A program made the position numbers and the translations under genes. A DNA stretch of 64,000 bases from Paragonimus skrjabini miyazakii (lineage: Eukaryota; Platyhelminthes; Trematoda; Plagiorchiida; Troglotrematidae), in NCBI GenBank assembly GCA_014338405.1, contig JTDE01001947.1, positions 54,413-118,412 on the forward strand. Direction: 5' to 3'. The stretch's first letter is position 1. Each line of letters begins with the position of its first letter. Under the pieces are notes generated by a model. The model did not search any database. It saw only the letters and a list, made by a program, of their open reading frames with translations, and was not told the DNA's origin. Below, in pieces: positions 13,565-26,600 of this stretch.

Positions 13565-15400
13565 CCACTTATCTGAAGAAGTACCCCGTACATTATCTGC
13601 GTGTTTGTATACAGTTTGCGCCAATCCCAACACCGCTTCGATATTCCCTCTGAATCTAGTATAAATTAAGCACAATCATTCATCTACATTACACTGAAAG
13701 CAAACAACGCTCCGTTTCGCGTCCAATTATTCTAGATGAAAAGTGATGAATGATAATCGGACGATAGTTTGTATAGCAAATAACCAGATTTCACCTCCCA
13801 CAACTTGCTAAACTACTTTTCACCCGCCATACCGACCTACATATATGGTGGAGTATGCAACTTGTGAACTCTAAAGATAACCACGCCAGCTGCAATTTTT
13901 ATTTTGTTTTCAATCTCGGCCCACATGTGAGCGTCAATCTTACTGTAATTGAAGTAGGTTTGTTACTATCATGCCTTCATATGATCCAACAATCCAGTGA
14001 TTAGCAACTACAAATTAAGACATTACTTTCGATGAAGGTAGGTTTCTGTATTAATCTCAGTATGATTTCATCTCACAAACAGACTTCAGCAAGTGGTTGA
14101 ACACACAATAAGCGGTAGTAAATCGTGTGCAATCAAAGAAGTCATGAAAGCCAACGGATATATCAATCATAGTACTGAAATTCTTCAAAACTGTTGCCAG
14201 CATGTTACATCGAAAGATTCGCGGACGATTCTAGACAGACGATACAATTAGCTGAATGTACCATAAGATGCTTTGTAATTCAAAATTAGATAGGACTGAG
14301 ATAAACTGTCATACACAGCATCGGCACAACACTTATTAAATACCCTCTCACCACTGCAATCCTATATCGTGTATTCATACGAATCAAATTAATCAGTTGA
14401 TCGAGTGAAAAGATTTTCACCTAGAAATTCAACACTTCCACCCTAGGATGTCACGGGTTCAAGTGATTAAAAACGGAAGCAAGCCAATTCTAGTGAAATC
14501 CTCGGGCATGTTTTTAGCAAATAACTGAAAATCACTTAAACAGAATTCACAACCTTAATGAACGCTGCGACTCTCTTAATTTCTTATGAAACACCATACC
14601 CATTAGGATAAATTACTGATGGCATATGTACTATTTTATGTACACCTAGCCGAAACACATTTTCTACTGTAGGATGCAGAAGTTTCCAATTACCGTTTAC
14701 TATCTGAAAAGTTTACGGGCGGAACTAGTTTTTATGGATTCCATGGATCAGAATGGATTAGATCACACGGAGACATATGGCTTCAGCTTATGCACAAACC
14801 CGTGTTAATTATGGAATAATAACTTTTTGCAATTCAGTTTCTCCATGTTCGATTGAAACCTTTATCAAGACTGTCATCTGTTTGTTCGACCAAGTTTCAT
14901 GGAGTAGACAGTTTTCATCGTGTTATAATGACCGTTTATCGATTGACTACGTGCACCGCAAGCCGTTTGATGCCCTTAGACAAAACGCACACTACGTCTT
15001 TATAAATAAGTACTGGTCTATGTAAAAGGCGTTCACGAATGACGTTATCTTCGGAGAAGCGATCAAAGTGTGAAACGTCGCAACCAAATATCCACACAAA
15101 CGTTAGAGCACACATACATCGGAATATCTCAATAACAGAATATCGTAGAAGGTTTTAATGTTATCAACAGATGTATTTCTAATCTTCGTACTTTCACAGT
15201 AATGCAAAGGAATGGTTGCATGGATTGTCGTAATTTAGAGACATTTATGGAATACTAAGTTGAGAGTATGCGCAAATGTATAACAGTATCGGAAGTCTAC
15301 ACAGAGATGTGGATACAATAGCCTTGTTAGTAGGAAACCACTCGTATAATTTGGGTAACCTGGAGAGTAAACACATACTGTTGTACTCATTGCAGGCTGC

Positions 15401-15424
15401 ATATATATATATACATATATATAC
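15401..15424. repeat. AT dinucleotide microsatellite
   Basis: An interrupted (AT)n run of about 24 bases with single C interruptions. Confidence 0.85.
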
Positions 15425-16232
15425 GTACATTTATAATAGTGTTTTAAGTTAATTTGGTTAAGAAGTTTGTCAACCACTGGTTTTTGATAGTCCAAAAGCG
15501 GATAATTAGACCGTTTTATTACTGTCTTTGTTGAATGTACACGACGACATGTAGGCTTTGGTCATATAAAAAAGCCGCATATCTATGACAAAGTACTAAA
15601 TGAATGAACGTACCAATAAGTGTAAGATTCAGTGAACCATATTATGTAGAGTATTCGAATGAGCTGAATTCGAGATGAATTGTCTATAGTGTAGATGACG
15701 TTATTTGACATAACAAATATATACAATTGATCATGAGGTACATAAAGTTGACCCTGTTCTAACAAAATGCGATGTGGTTCATCACCACTTACAATACAGT
15801 CACAGTTTATCCCAAAGTCCATCAAGTATATTGGTGTGCTTAGAATCTGTTGACGTTTTAATTGAAACCGTTCTTTTCCAGAACTGTTCAAAATCTATAA
15901 CACAAGTCAAGTAAAATCAACAAACAACATCATTAATTTTGAAAGATTTTCTTGACATTTGTTTGGAATAAGCATTTTACTACATTCCCGGATAATAAAA
16001 TGTCTGTATAGAAGATATAGTTACCCACAGTGACTGTTCGCAAATGTGATCGAAATATGTTGCATGCACACTATTCAATCAGCCAACATTTCGGAGTGCT
16101 TTAGCGAATTTTAATTCATTCTGATGAATGTACATCGCCTACACATATTATAAAGACATGAATTCTGAAACTGCATACTGAAGTGTTTTGTGAAATAGGC
16201 GTGGTTTCAGCAAACTGTTTCAAAATGAAATC

Positions 16233-17293
16233 GTAAATTTCAACATCGCGCGAAAATTACCAGTGTTTTCATGACAAATACTGTGTAATGAACAAGTTCA
16301 TTTCCAGTGATTCATCATCAGGCTAAATACATCACATTTATATCACGAATTTTACAGGGCGAATTGCAATAGCTTCAGCTGTGGACAGAATCCTACGCCT
16401 CACTGCCCTAGACTGGACAGCTTCGACTCGGTAGAATGGGCGAAATACATCCGTCACATTAACAAAATGATTAGAATCCACCGGGCGCGATAGTATGGCA
16501 CGGTTGACAGATTTCATCATTCAACTGTTGAACCAAGCTGGGTGGTGTTCCCGAACCCGTTCAGATAGGCGTCTGGTCGTGCGGCCAACATAACTGGTTC
16601 CAAAGGAACAAGGGAATGAGTATACACAAAATGAGGCTGCATAAACAGGCACTTTATCTTTTAGGCGTGGGCACAAAAACCGGATTTGATGTGAAGTGGA
16701 CACGTAGTTTAGCCGCGTAGAACGTTGCACTAACTGCCCTCGTGAGTCTACGTGCGATAGTTTCAGTTAGTGTGTCACCCTTGAAGGGTAACCCGATATG
16801 TACAATTTTCTTTTCCGCTTGATACAGCTGGTCCCTTTCATTCTGTTGTTGCATAGCTCTGTCTATGAACCTTTCCGGGTAGCCATTTTGTATCAATACT
16901 GTACGTATGAAAGTCACTTCTTTGGCTATAGTATTATTCGTGCAAATTCTTACAGCCCTGTCCGTCAAACAATTGATTAGATTTCTTTTCGGGGCGAGTG
17001 GTACAAAATGTTTGAAATGAATGTACTGACCATTCCACGTGCCCTTTCTATATATCGCGCGTTGAATTGAGCCATCCACGCGGCGACGCAAATGTACATC
17101 CAAAAAGCCTAATTGATTATTTGTTCCGATTTCTAACGAGAACTTGATTGCAGCGGGACATTGAATGGACTGATCTCATTGACTACCCGTTTCCTGTTTG
17201 CCATGTAAAGTTCGTGATATAAATGTGATCTATTTAGCTTGATGACGAATCACTGAAAACGAGCTTGTTCGCTACACAGTAAATTTCAACATC
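16233..17293. mobile_element. Penelope-like element, inverted structure, with 15-bp TSD
   Basis: The sequence GTAAATTTCAACATC occurs at 16233-16247 and again, in the same orientation, at 17279-17293, which I read as a target-site duplication bounding a 1031-bp insertion. Inside it, most of the DNA (about 16248-17157) is the 3' half of a PLE read on the minus strand: end of reverse transcriptase, connector, GIY-YIG domain, then 3' UTR. The remaining 120 bp (about 17158-17278) is the same PLE 3' UTR read on the plus strand. Both edges therefore carry the same terminal words (GATGAATCACTG, then GAACAAG or its variant) in opposite orientation. PLEs are known for unusual partial and inverted copies. 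Confidence 0.8.
16338..17165 (-). pseudogene. PLE reverse transcriptase end and GIY-YIG domain
   Basis: Read on the minus strand, the translation starts in the last part of a Penelope-type reverse transcriptase (LEIGTNNQLGFLDVHLRR, then YRKGTWNGQYIHF) and continues through the connector (KRNLINCLTDRAVRIC, QNGYPERFIDRAM, LPFKGDTLTETIARRL). It then enters the GIY-YIG nuclease: CVYSFPCSFGTSYVGRTTRR followed by LSERVREHHPAW. The connector and nuclease are in different frames, with a shift near 16.68 kb. A TGA interrupts the nuclease frame at 16521-16523, after which the family C-terminus continues (VFRPFYRVEAVQSRAVRR, ILSTAEAIAIR). It lacks most of the reverse transcriptase and is not functional. 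Confidence 0.85.
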
Positions 17294-18421
17294 TTGACAA
17301 AACATTACTTCTGTTTTCGTGTTGGTCGCCAGTTTATAAAGAATTTGTGTGAAACTCATTATTTTTCGTTACATGCGTGTTCTACCTATTATAGTTGGAA
17401 TCTAGGACAGTTCATAACGAACCAAGAATGCAATGACCGGTCTCTCTCTTGAGTACACCTGCCAATGTGTGCGAGCATTATAGAGTGTCCATATTCTGTC
17501 ATGAATTTCTTCGACGTTTAATTGACATCGTCAAAATATCAACGGCATCTAAAGTTAACTGAACACGTTGAATCACCTGGTTAACTCGTCTCCAGTAAAT
17601 GACAGGATTGCTTGTCATCTTGCAATAGGTTCCATATATTTTTTTATACTATGTGCTTATAATTTTTGGCTCGCTTGAAACGTGTTGGTTGGTCGCCGGT
17701 ATTAATATTTCCATAATTAAAGGATTCAATTTGTTATGGACATGTTGGTTTGGCCTTGGACAACTAGAATGTTAGGTATCTGATTTTACAGGGTACAGTT
17801 CTCATTGCAGTATTACTGATGACACGATCTCCTGAATGTGTTCGATCAATAGTGAATGATGCTTGATCTGTTAGTATTTGCAATGGAATTTCGGTTGACT
17901 TTTCTGACTGTGATCAGTGCACTGCGAAGCAAAATTGCCTTACACGTATCTCCACGCAATGAGATGTATCCAGACGTACTGTCACTTAAAGTGTGACTGG
18001 AATCCATTGACCGCTGCTCATTTGTGTCAATATGTATGTCTATTGCGCTGGGATCACAAGCACTCAAGAATATTAAGAAGTCCGCGAAGAATGCGTTGTC
18101 GAACCTAAGGACTGGAAGATTGATGAGGTCCATAAGAAATGAACGGAAGGAAATCGATGAAAATAGCGTTTGCAATTAGATATCTGTATTTGACTTCCTT
18201 CAGAACATTCATGGAAATGAACACATTTGTTTTGTGACATTCACTCTGTTTCACACTTCGGAGAGAATATCTGTCTGCAGTACCTGCTTGAACAGCTTGT
18301 GACGAGGTTCTGTCGAAGTAACCGCTAGTTCTCTGAGAAACCTAAAACGGATCTTATCTGGACTAATCATACTGTGGGAATTAACCATGAATAAGAGGAT
18401 TTAAGCGACTTACACAGAGAA
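17294..18421. other. No recognisable feature
   Basis: AT-rich sequence with short frames on both strands (for example 17846-18175, minus). No family, repeat or RNA gene is recognised. Confidence 0.4.
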
Positions 18422-19152
18422 GTCGGCAGTGAGGAATGATTGTCTCATGTTTTGTAGAGGCAGAGCAGGGCGTTAGTATGAGATTACAACGTAGGAGACT
18501 ATCGAATAACACATTAAATACCTTGACAAACACTCGGGGATCGGAAGAAGTCTGCCGGTTGAAACGTTGCTAAGAAAGGGCTGAACGCCAAATCCTTCCC
18601 AATGGTCGTATATATTTGAGTGAAAAATCTTTGTTTTCAAGAGCTCACAACAACAAAATTATTGTAGTACGACATTAGCACGTTTACAAATTCCTCGCTC
18701 AAACCCACTCTGAACAGTATACAAGTCTTTCAGGCACTCTGAATTGCCTGTTAGTTTGCGCATCAGGATTAGATAGGGATGATGGCCAAAGAGACAACGT
18801 ATTTCACGCTGAAGACGTGAGCTTAAAAAGGAAGTGCATATTTTGTGCGGCACAAATGAATCGTCCGTATTTCGGATAGCATTTATACACATGCAGTAAT
18901 TTTGATTCACGAAATTACAACCAAGAAGTTTGAGTCAAAATAACTCATCACGCCGTTAAAATGGACCCAGTGGAAGTTTCGGATTGCTGACCTTTTTGCT
19001 AGTTGTTGCACTCAGTTGGAGATAAGATGAAAATTCAATATTGGATAGACACTGTGTCCATGTGGTCGTTTGGTGATCAGCGTCTATTAGATGATTCTGG
19101 TTTGCAAAGGTCAGGTCGGACTGGCAAAGGATTTTACCGTAATGACGCGGCG
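18422..19152. repeat. Diverged dispersed repeat R2, copy 1
   Basis: This block aligns colinearly with 39044-39700. Shared words include GGTTGAAACGTT (18556 region), GTGGAAGTTTC, GATTGCTGAC and a final GATG/GACGCGGCG. The copies are clearly diverged. Both lie upstream of a protease gene, so the simplest reading is that the tandem duplication reached this far left. The homology stops exactly where PLE 2 begins here, which marks the insertion point. Confidence 0.65.
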
Positions 19153-19510
19153 TCCAGTCGCAGAAACGGGCACTTTATCCTTTGACCGTAAACATAAAGC
19201 TGGAGTAGAGTCGAAGTAGACGCGTAACTTGGCAGCATAGAATGTTCTACTGACATCAGTGTTAAGTCTCCTGGTGATTGTTTCAGCAGTTGTATCCCCT
19301 TTGAATAGTAATGTGGTGAATACTGCTTTCTTTTCCGCTCCGGTCATCTTATCCTGTTTCTCACTATATTGCACGGTCTTGTTTACAGAACGATCTGGAT
19401 AGCCATTTTGCAAGAACAGCATGCGTAGGAAAGATAGTTCATGGGAGACTGCATCCTGTGCACATATTCTCATAGTTCTATAATTCAAGTAGCTCATGGG
19501 ATACCTTTTC
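19153..19510 (-). pseudogene. PLE connector fragment (minus strand)
   Basis: The minus-strand translation carries the PLE connector: MRICAQDAVSHELSFLR, LQNGYPDRSVNKTVQ, EKKAVFTTLLFKGDT, TAETITRRLNTDVSRTFYAA, LRSKDKVPVSA. Each block aligns with the homologous part of the element at 16.65-17.05 kb. It breaks off just before the nuclease, whose sequence appears next door on the opposite strand. Confidence 0.8.
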
Positions 19511-19944
19511 TGCCTTGTGTGCACTCATTTACTTGTTCCGGTGGAACGAAATACGTGGGTCGCACGACCAGGCCCTTGTTTGAGCAAATCCGTGGGTATC
19601 ATCCAACATGGATCTGTAGCGGAGTCACCAAGCCAAATACTAGCGCAACTGTTGCACACCTCGTTGATACACGTCATACTGTCAACCTGGACTCCTCTTT
19701 TCATCCGATTTATCGAGTCGACAGCGGTCAGTCAAAAAGTGGCAGGTGCCGAATTTGGGCCACAGCTGAAGCAATTGGTAGTCGGTTAAAAAATCCACTC
19801 TTTTGCGCAAAAGGCGCTTTGTTCAGACTTTGCATCTGCTATGGCCAACCACTCACACCACGACTGGTTAAGACGCTATGGTTCCGGTTGCGTCATAACT
19901 GTGACATAATCGTATCAAAACGCTGTCTCCATATGTGCTTTTGA
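19511..19944 (+). pseudogene. PLE GIY-YIG endonuclease fragment (plus strand)
   Basis: The open frame at 19441-19944 encodes a complete-looking GIY-YIG region: HSFTCSGGTKYVGRTTRP, LFEQIRGYHPTW, a spacer with VAHLVDTRHTV, then FHPIYRVDSGQSKSGRCRI and TAEAIGSRLKNPLFC. This nuclease makes the nick that primes PLE reverse transcription. There is no stop across 167 codons, but the reverse transcriptase is missing and the upstream connector is inverted, so it is a dead fragment. The first codons of this frame (19441 to about 19510) lie antisense to the connector. Confidence 0.8.
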
Positions 19945-20583
19945 CTTGTCTGACCGCAACTGAACTCACTATTTGCTGCTGTTCGTTTCGCTCTGATGTT
20001 ACGTAATGCTATGTGATTAGCCTGGAGATGAATAACCAAAAACGTGCTTGTTCGCTACACCATTTTCTGGATGACTACCCGGAGGATTTTTAACCGTTTG
20101 TGACATGCCTATATCAAATGTATTGTTCTGTTAAAAACGTGGTTTACTGGAAGGTTCAAGACATTGAGTTAGAAGCAGAGTTATGATTGTTCGTAATGCG
20201 TGTGATTTATCAGCTGTGTAATCGTTTACAGCCAAGGTGAGCATCCAGTGGAACAATCAGACATCGGAGATTCCATGAAATCCTGTACAAAACATGATGA
20301 CTTTGTTTCGGGTAGCATGAGATTTAGAGGCGAAATCGAATTGATGCACATGTATCAAAGTTGCACTAACGTGTTACTGAGTAATCCAATATGGTAATAA
20401 AATGATGTATATCGTAAGCTGTTTCCCATTGGGCATGCATTTCTTGTGTAGTAAAAATGATCGTCATTTTGCATGAGCATATCAAAGTGTCCATCACAAT
20501 GAACTTCATTAATGAACTTTGTAAAATTTGTGCATATTTGTCAAATCAAAGCAGCCCTGTTCAGTCAACTTGGTTGGCATATG

Positions 20584-20590
20584 CTATATA
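20584..20590 (+). promoter_or_regulatory. TATA box of protease gene A
   Basis: CTATATA lies 55 bases before the ATG of the signal exon. The same motif is at the equivalent place in gene B (40798-40804), and the DNA on both sides is conserved between the copies (GGCCAATTCCAAGTCAG just before the ATG in A). This implies a short 5' UTR of some 25-35 nt. The position fits a TATA box; transcription start is inferred. Confidence 0.6.
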
Positions 20591-20644
20591 GGGGTGGTGT
20601 GGATTTGTCAGAAAGACAACCGGCCAATTCCAAGTCAGTAGAAA

Positions 20645-23600
20645 ATGTTCGTTTTGATATTCACTTTTAACGTGGCCACTCTTCTATGTGAGTTGTTTGG
20701 ATGTTGATATGTATTCTACTTGTGTTCCGTTTTGCTCCCATTTACATCACCCTCTAATGATCGTTGTCACATTCAATAATGTCATCGTGTAACTCGTCAT
20801 TATAACTCATCAAAGTTACCAAGTTGCACCTATAGCATACTTTTCATAAATATTTCCGATGCATTGCAGTTACACAATACTTGAGGTTACCTGACTCATT
20901 CGAAAGAAGTTGTTTGGTAACAACCATTGATTCGAACAAATCATCGGGATCACTAAACTAGGTTACATAAGTCCGCGTTACAGTATGCTATTGAACTGTT
21001 GAACTATAGATGAAAAGTCAACCATATGCTCAAGAAGCATTGCACACATGGACGTGAGACATGCTGGACAAATGACCTACAGCATTTGATTAAAATAACA
21101 AACAGCGATGGGGAAATTCGTCAGACATTTTGGAGGCATAAAGCTAAACCATTCTGCATTGTATACAGAGGTATATATATATAAGCAACCGGGACAATAC
21201 TCTGATAAGCATACTTGTCGGTCCAGAATGAATCAGAAGTGTTATGCTTATGGCACTAGTTATTTCCACTGTATTTCAGATTCGTTATAGTTAAAGCTAG
21301 ATTCACAGCATTAAGCACATACATTTGCGTAATAACATTCCAAAGGTCACCTTCACACTGTCAATAGTGGATTTCTGGAGAATACGTTTGGTTTGTTCGG
21401 CATCCACGAATAGCATTGCCTCCAGATAAATGAATTATAAACAAGAACAAATACTGCGTTATAATGGCTGATTCATAAAAGAGAATACTACATTATACTG
21501 TCTGAAAGGTAATGTTGTGGCAGTGGATTAGGAACAACATCAGAACCTTCCGATTGTCCAATTGTTTCATGTTGACTAAGCAACCACCAATGTACAAGAG
21601 GTAATAAACACTCAACCAAAATTGACTTGAGGATAATTGTATTACCAACATATGGTTTGAGGGTTATTGTTGTAATATTTGTACATTATGAAGAGTATGT
21701 CTCGCGGAGGTGGAAAATACACCAACCAGCTCTGTGACCAGTAACTATCGTCAAATAAACTAGAAGTACTCACTTATTTTGCAATGAGGAAAAGTGTTAC
21801 AATATAAAACGTACAGAATTCACGTATGCTTGATTTTTACAAAATTAGTACTAGTTTAACAATACGTATTCGTGAAGTTGTGCATTGCATAGAATTGTTG
21901 TTTAAAAAGAAGTTAATAAACACACTCTGATTATCGATTCTATAGATTCTTCTTAGCAGTGACTGTGTATCATGCTTAAGTTTGGATTTAGAGGTTCAAG
22001 GTGTTACCGAATGATTAATAGACCCAATTAACTGATGTGTACAATGAACACTGACATAGTCCATTAGGATGGGGACATAGGGAACAGGTGAGGAAGTGGA
22101 AATAGAAATGCTCATTTGTCTCAGCTCAAACAATTGAATATGTTCAAACAATTTAGTAGACTGTAAAGGCAACTTTCAGTATATCCGTCTGCTTTCAATA
22201 ATGTGTATTCGACTGAACATCATTCGTGCATGGTTTGGTTGTTGTAAACTTTCAAAACATATCATAGAAATGTATTGGAACTATGCAAAACTTGATCAAA
22301 ATCTACCAGATATATTTAGTATAGTTGACGCAATGACTGATTTTGTTGAACATTACATCTTCACTTTTAGTTACGTGCTCATCAATGGAAACGAACAAAA
22401 GAATTATTAATGGAACACATGCTCGGGACGGAGCTTATCCTTGGATTGCTCACATCAAATACGTAACGGAGGGATTTGCAAGTTACTGTGGTGCGACTAT
22501 TATCAGTAACCAATGGTTGCTCACGGCTGCCCACTGCATGTGGCCCGGAGGGGGCTCTGAGTAAGTGCGTTCATTTGTGTTCTGTTATTAAGTTGTCTCG
22601 GCAGTTCACTTCTAATATCTAGCAAGTTTAGACGGGTTAGCAGCAAATATTCATGCTCAGTCTGTAGTGTCAGGTAAATGAACCAACATTGACATGAGTT
22701 ACATGTGTGGTTCATGTAATACTGAGACAAAACACCTTGTCACTCAACGCGTTTCATGGGAGTAGAATACACAGGATAACTCAATGTTCACTTTGGATTA
22801 TGACTGATTTCTTACGGGTTGCATAATTTCTGAGGCCTCCTAATCGTAGCGCGAGGAAAACCGACGCTTGAAAATGGAATCAAATACCACTCGTTCACAA
22901 TCGTGTTTTGTTGTTGACTATTTGAGCACAGTTCACCTACTGACAGCATTTGTGTACAATGAGATGTTTGTTGGTGGGTTTCTGGAAAAGTTGATTAACT
23001 TTCACTGATTACATATGGATTTTCCTGAAAATATTGTTTTGAATATTTTTTGAGCAAACTCAAGCTGGACCATTGGCATGTGCAAATCGGGAGAATGAAA
23101 ATTGTAGTGAGTCTTGTCTTTCATACAGTAATCAGCACCTTCATAAAATGTGCGCGCGTGTGATAACGGTAACGGGTTTGTTAATTTATTGACGCAGTAA
23201 GAAAATCATTACATGTTATAACAATTTCTGCAGAAATCTCGTCCCTGTAATGTAGAATCATGAGTGATCGTGCAATCTCGACCGGTCAAATGAGAGGTAT
23301 GACACGATTTTAATGACACATCTCGCTGATTCAGATGCGACCAACTACAGCTGCTCAAACATGGAAAACATAAAATATGCAAACTCATATATAACACACC
23401 GTTGATAAAACCATCTATCTTTCTTTGCGATCACTATGCATTTATACTGGGACGATGTTTTCTGTGTACTTATATAGGCCATTTTGTCCTCAATTCCTAT
23501 GTATCTATTGATCGCCAGGTTTTACATACGCAATCGGGATTCCTTACCACGAGGTTGTTACAGTATCAAGTGGATGTTGATAATGCAGCTGATGGCAAGG

Positions 23601-26600
23601 CGACTTTAACGCTTACCTAGAGATGCATTTCCAGAAGCGATTAAATACTGGTCGCAAAATCAACTATAATTCTGGAAGATTTCTAGGAAAAATTTAGAAA
23701 AATAGATCAGTTTGCCACTAAATTTGCTAATTTCATTCTTAACTACTGTTATGTTGTTAGACACATTTACTTGTCTGTAAACTCTGAGGTATATTTTACA
23801 TCTAGGCTGGGAGTGAGCACACACCAGAAGAACAGATTATTGATGGAAATCGGCATTCATATTACAGGTATGTTTATGAAAGAGAAACCTAATCATAACG
23901 AACACACATGAATTGTGGTATATTTGCTGACTTGTTTCATATTAGTTCGCATATGCTTTTTTCCAATGAGTGATTGTTCGGACATAGTTCTATGTGGTAA
24001 AGATGACGACGGACCATCGAATTGAAGCCAACTTTGGCTGACAATGTGACCAATCTGTGGCGTTGCGAAAGTTCATTCTATTATCAAGTATTGGCAGAAT
24101 CATCGTTATGAAATTATCTGACAGTGCTTGCCCAAATTAGCAACGCTCATGTAAAGGGCGCAAACTGCTATACTACTGGTTTGTAATAATAGCAGAATGA
24201 GTGTAACATATGTATATCGGTTTTGTACAAATCATCATTATACATAGTGTCAACTCGCTTCTAGTTTACACAGCTTATTTTTCAACATTTACGTAGATTC
24301 CGCAAGCTATGAAAATCAACCATAACAATTACTGGCACAACACAGTCCAAAAATGTGTGCGTTCATATATTTGTATGATTCAGTGGTTAGCGATTGTTGT
24401 CAACATATTCTTTAATATTCCGATTACTTCTGATTATTTCGAACTACCCACAAGATATTTTTTTTGCGTGCTCGTGCAAAATCAACCTTTGGAATAAGAG
24501 ACATTTCACCGAATGTAACAAAATCCAATTATAGAAAATCTGGAAGAGTATAGCAAGCAACTATAACAGGTTAACAAACTGGACGATATAGACGAGTGTG
24601 GCATTCGTCGCGGTAAGTGAGTGACTTTAAAGGTGAATAAAACTGCTAATTAGTCAGAGAAACACGGTTTACATCCATGGCTACAAATTCAATTTCCATG
24701 AGACGTTAACCGTTTTGGTTTCCCGTCTATATCGGCGTTTCGCGAACAATGATGACTGGCTACCAACCTATGTGGTGTGTACATAATCTGATAGGGGTTC
24801 ATTGTACGACAGGAAACCACGCTTATCAGACAGCAATGTAATTGCAACGTAATTGAATGTTTTTGATGAATTCAAATATATATCATTCCGTTTTAATATC
24901 TTTGAAACCGTTTTAAAGAAGCTTTGTTACAAAAAGCATGTTTCGCTTTTCTAAGGAGCAATCGGTCGAATGCGGCAAAAATTTTTCACTTTCATGTGGA
25001 AAAGATAATAATCCATCCGGCTCATGAAATCGGTAAGATGACACAAGACTTGACTGGAAATGCGTTGTTTTTCAATTATGATGTGTTTGTCTGTTGAGTG
25101 TTTTGTCTACTGAAGACCGCTACAAATAATCGATTTCCATTTTACAACAACGTCAGCAATACAGTACCGGAAAACGTATATTTTGTTGCATTGCAGAATT
25201 CTGTTAGAAGCAATGTGTAACTGATTGGACCAAAATATGCATTTTCATGTGATTATTCATGTAAGAGAGTACACACATTGAAAAGCGTCCGATCAGACAA
25301 TACTTGAAGAATAGACTGATAGCTAGAAGACGCAATTTGATATAGAGTAAAACAATCCATCTGGCATGGGTGATAATACGGATGTCAGTGCGTGCAAACT
25401 TCATTGCATCTTATGTATTTGTTAACGAAGATTTTGAGTCACATGCAAAGAAAGAGAACAAACATCTTGTGTGTGAAGAAAAATTAATGTTATACGCCGG
25501 TGTGTTTGTATTTCAACAAAAAAGCGGCCCTCACAGGCGTATCGGAACGGTCCAGGATTTGAATCCATTATATCGACAAGTCATCTAATAAGTGGGTTTG
25601 TGAAACAAACAGACAACCAACTTATAAATTTGGGGTAAACAACGCTAACATCTTGCTTCGTTTCACAGCTATTAGATTAGGTCAGATTGAACCACTACTA
25701 GACAATTTAGTGCAAAACATAACCTTAGTGTGAGACGCATAATTGTATCGAATGCCATGCTTGTTCCATTTTCTCTCTGAGTCACTCGTGCACATTGTTT
25801 CCCCTGTTCAACCTACACTATTTACTCGCCAACCAGGCCTTTTGGAATATGACATAGCTCTTATGAAGATCAAAGGACACATACCGTATATTTGGGGGAA
25901 ATCTGTACCCGCACCACTTCCCCAAAGCAAGCAACTCAGGCAATGGCCTCTGGGGGGCACGAAATGCACAATTGTTGGATGGGGCTGCACAAGAGCTGGA
26001 GATCATGTGACTGATATTGCCTCGGTTGCAAAACTAAAAGTGTTAAATGGTCAGACCTGTGACCAGTTCTTCAACGATGTAAACAATGGCCATGAATTCT
26101 GCGCTGGTTACAACAATTCAGGTATAGGGATATGTCCGGTGAGTAAAATCTGATAATGTTCTTATAAATTAAATAGAGCGGAATAAATATCCACTTAACA
26201 TGAACTGTTATTCAATGAACTGTGCTGTGTAGCTGTGGACTGTTCTGTCAGGTGGTGGAAGTTAACTGGTAAATTAGTATGTTTACCACTTACAAATTCA
26301 CATACATTTGCATTATTTAACATCAACCACACCAATCTAGTCATTGTGTAATCGAATGATTGGGCGTGTTATTCTGAAGGTCAATTTCTTTTCGAAAGCA
26401 ATTGATTTAGTGTATACTCGTTTTTTATTAGCAAGGTAGTGACGTATATATGAAAAGAAGTCCACTTACACAATGAAGAGAGTGCAGTTTTATCAAGGTC
26501 ATTATCTCAATTTATACTTAAGACTGCTGTTGTCTTGAAACACGCGCCACAACACTGGGTAAGATATGGTTCCTTTATTCAGATGAAATATAGTGGCAAA

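Larger units (their letters stand above)
10611..16232. other. Unassigned region with an assembly gap
   Basis: No gene is recognised. Open frames up to about 100 codons occur on both strands (the longest unbroken one is 15583-15891, minus) and none matches a family I know. The region holds the first N gap and one AT-dinucleotide tract. Several frames next to the gap are artefacts of reading through N. Confidence 0.45.
19153..20060. mobile_element. Second Penelope-like element with internal inversion
   Basis: The left part (19153 to about 19510) is PLE connector read on the minus strand. The right part (about 19511-20060) is the GIY-YIG domain and 3' UTR read on the plus strand, so the two halves point away from each other. 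The 3' UTR ends with GATTAGCCTGGAGATGAAT and GTGCTTGTTCGCTACAC, the same terminal words as the PLE ends at 17.28 and 56.46 kb. The left boundary is sharp because the paralogous site at 39700 lacks the element. I see no target-site duplication. Confidence 0.75.

Noticed and set aside
13373..13675. Open frames through the N gap (also 46433-46755)
   Set aside because: They exist only because N codons contain no stops.
23806..23867. Direct splicing of exon 2 to exon 4 using a later AG
   Set aside because: It would work by phase, but leaves out the WHVQIG micro-exon, which has good splice sites and the same length in both genes.
24309..24497. Identical open frame in both protease genes (also 44397-44621), possible conserved small gene
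   Set aside because: It lies in intron 4 within the near-identical tract, so the conservation reflects the tract; a T-run difference already changes the C-terminus.
25743..25836. Upstream extension of the Asp exon of gene A as coding
   Set aside because: The phase from exon 5 fits only the acceptor at 25836; the equivalent extension in gene B is not similar.
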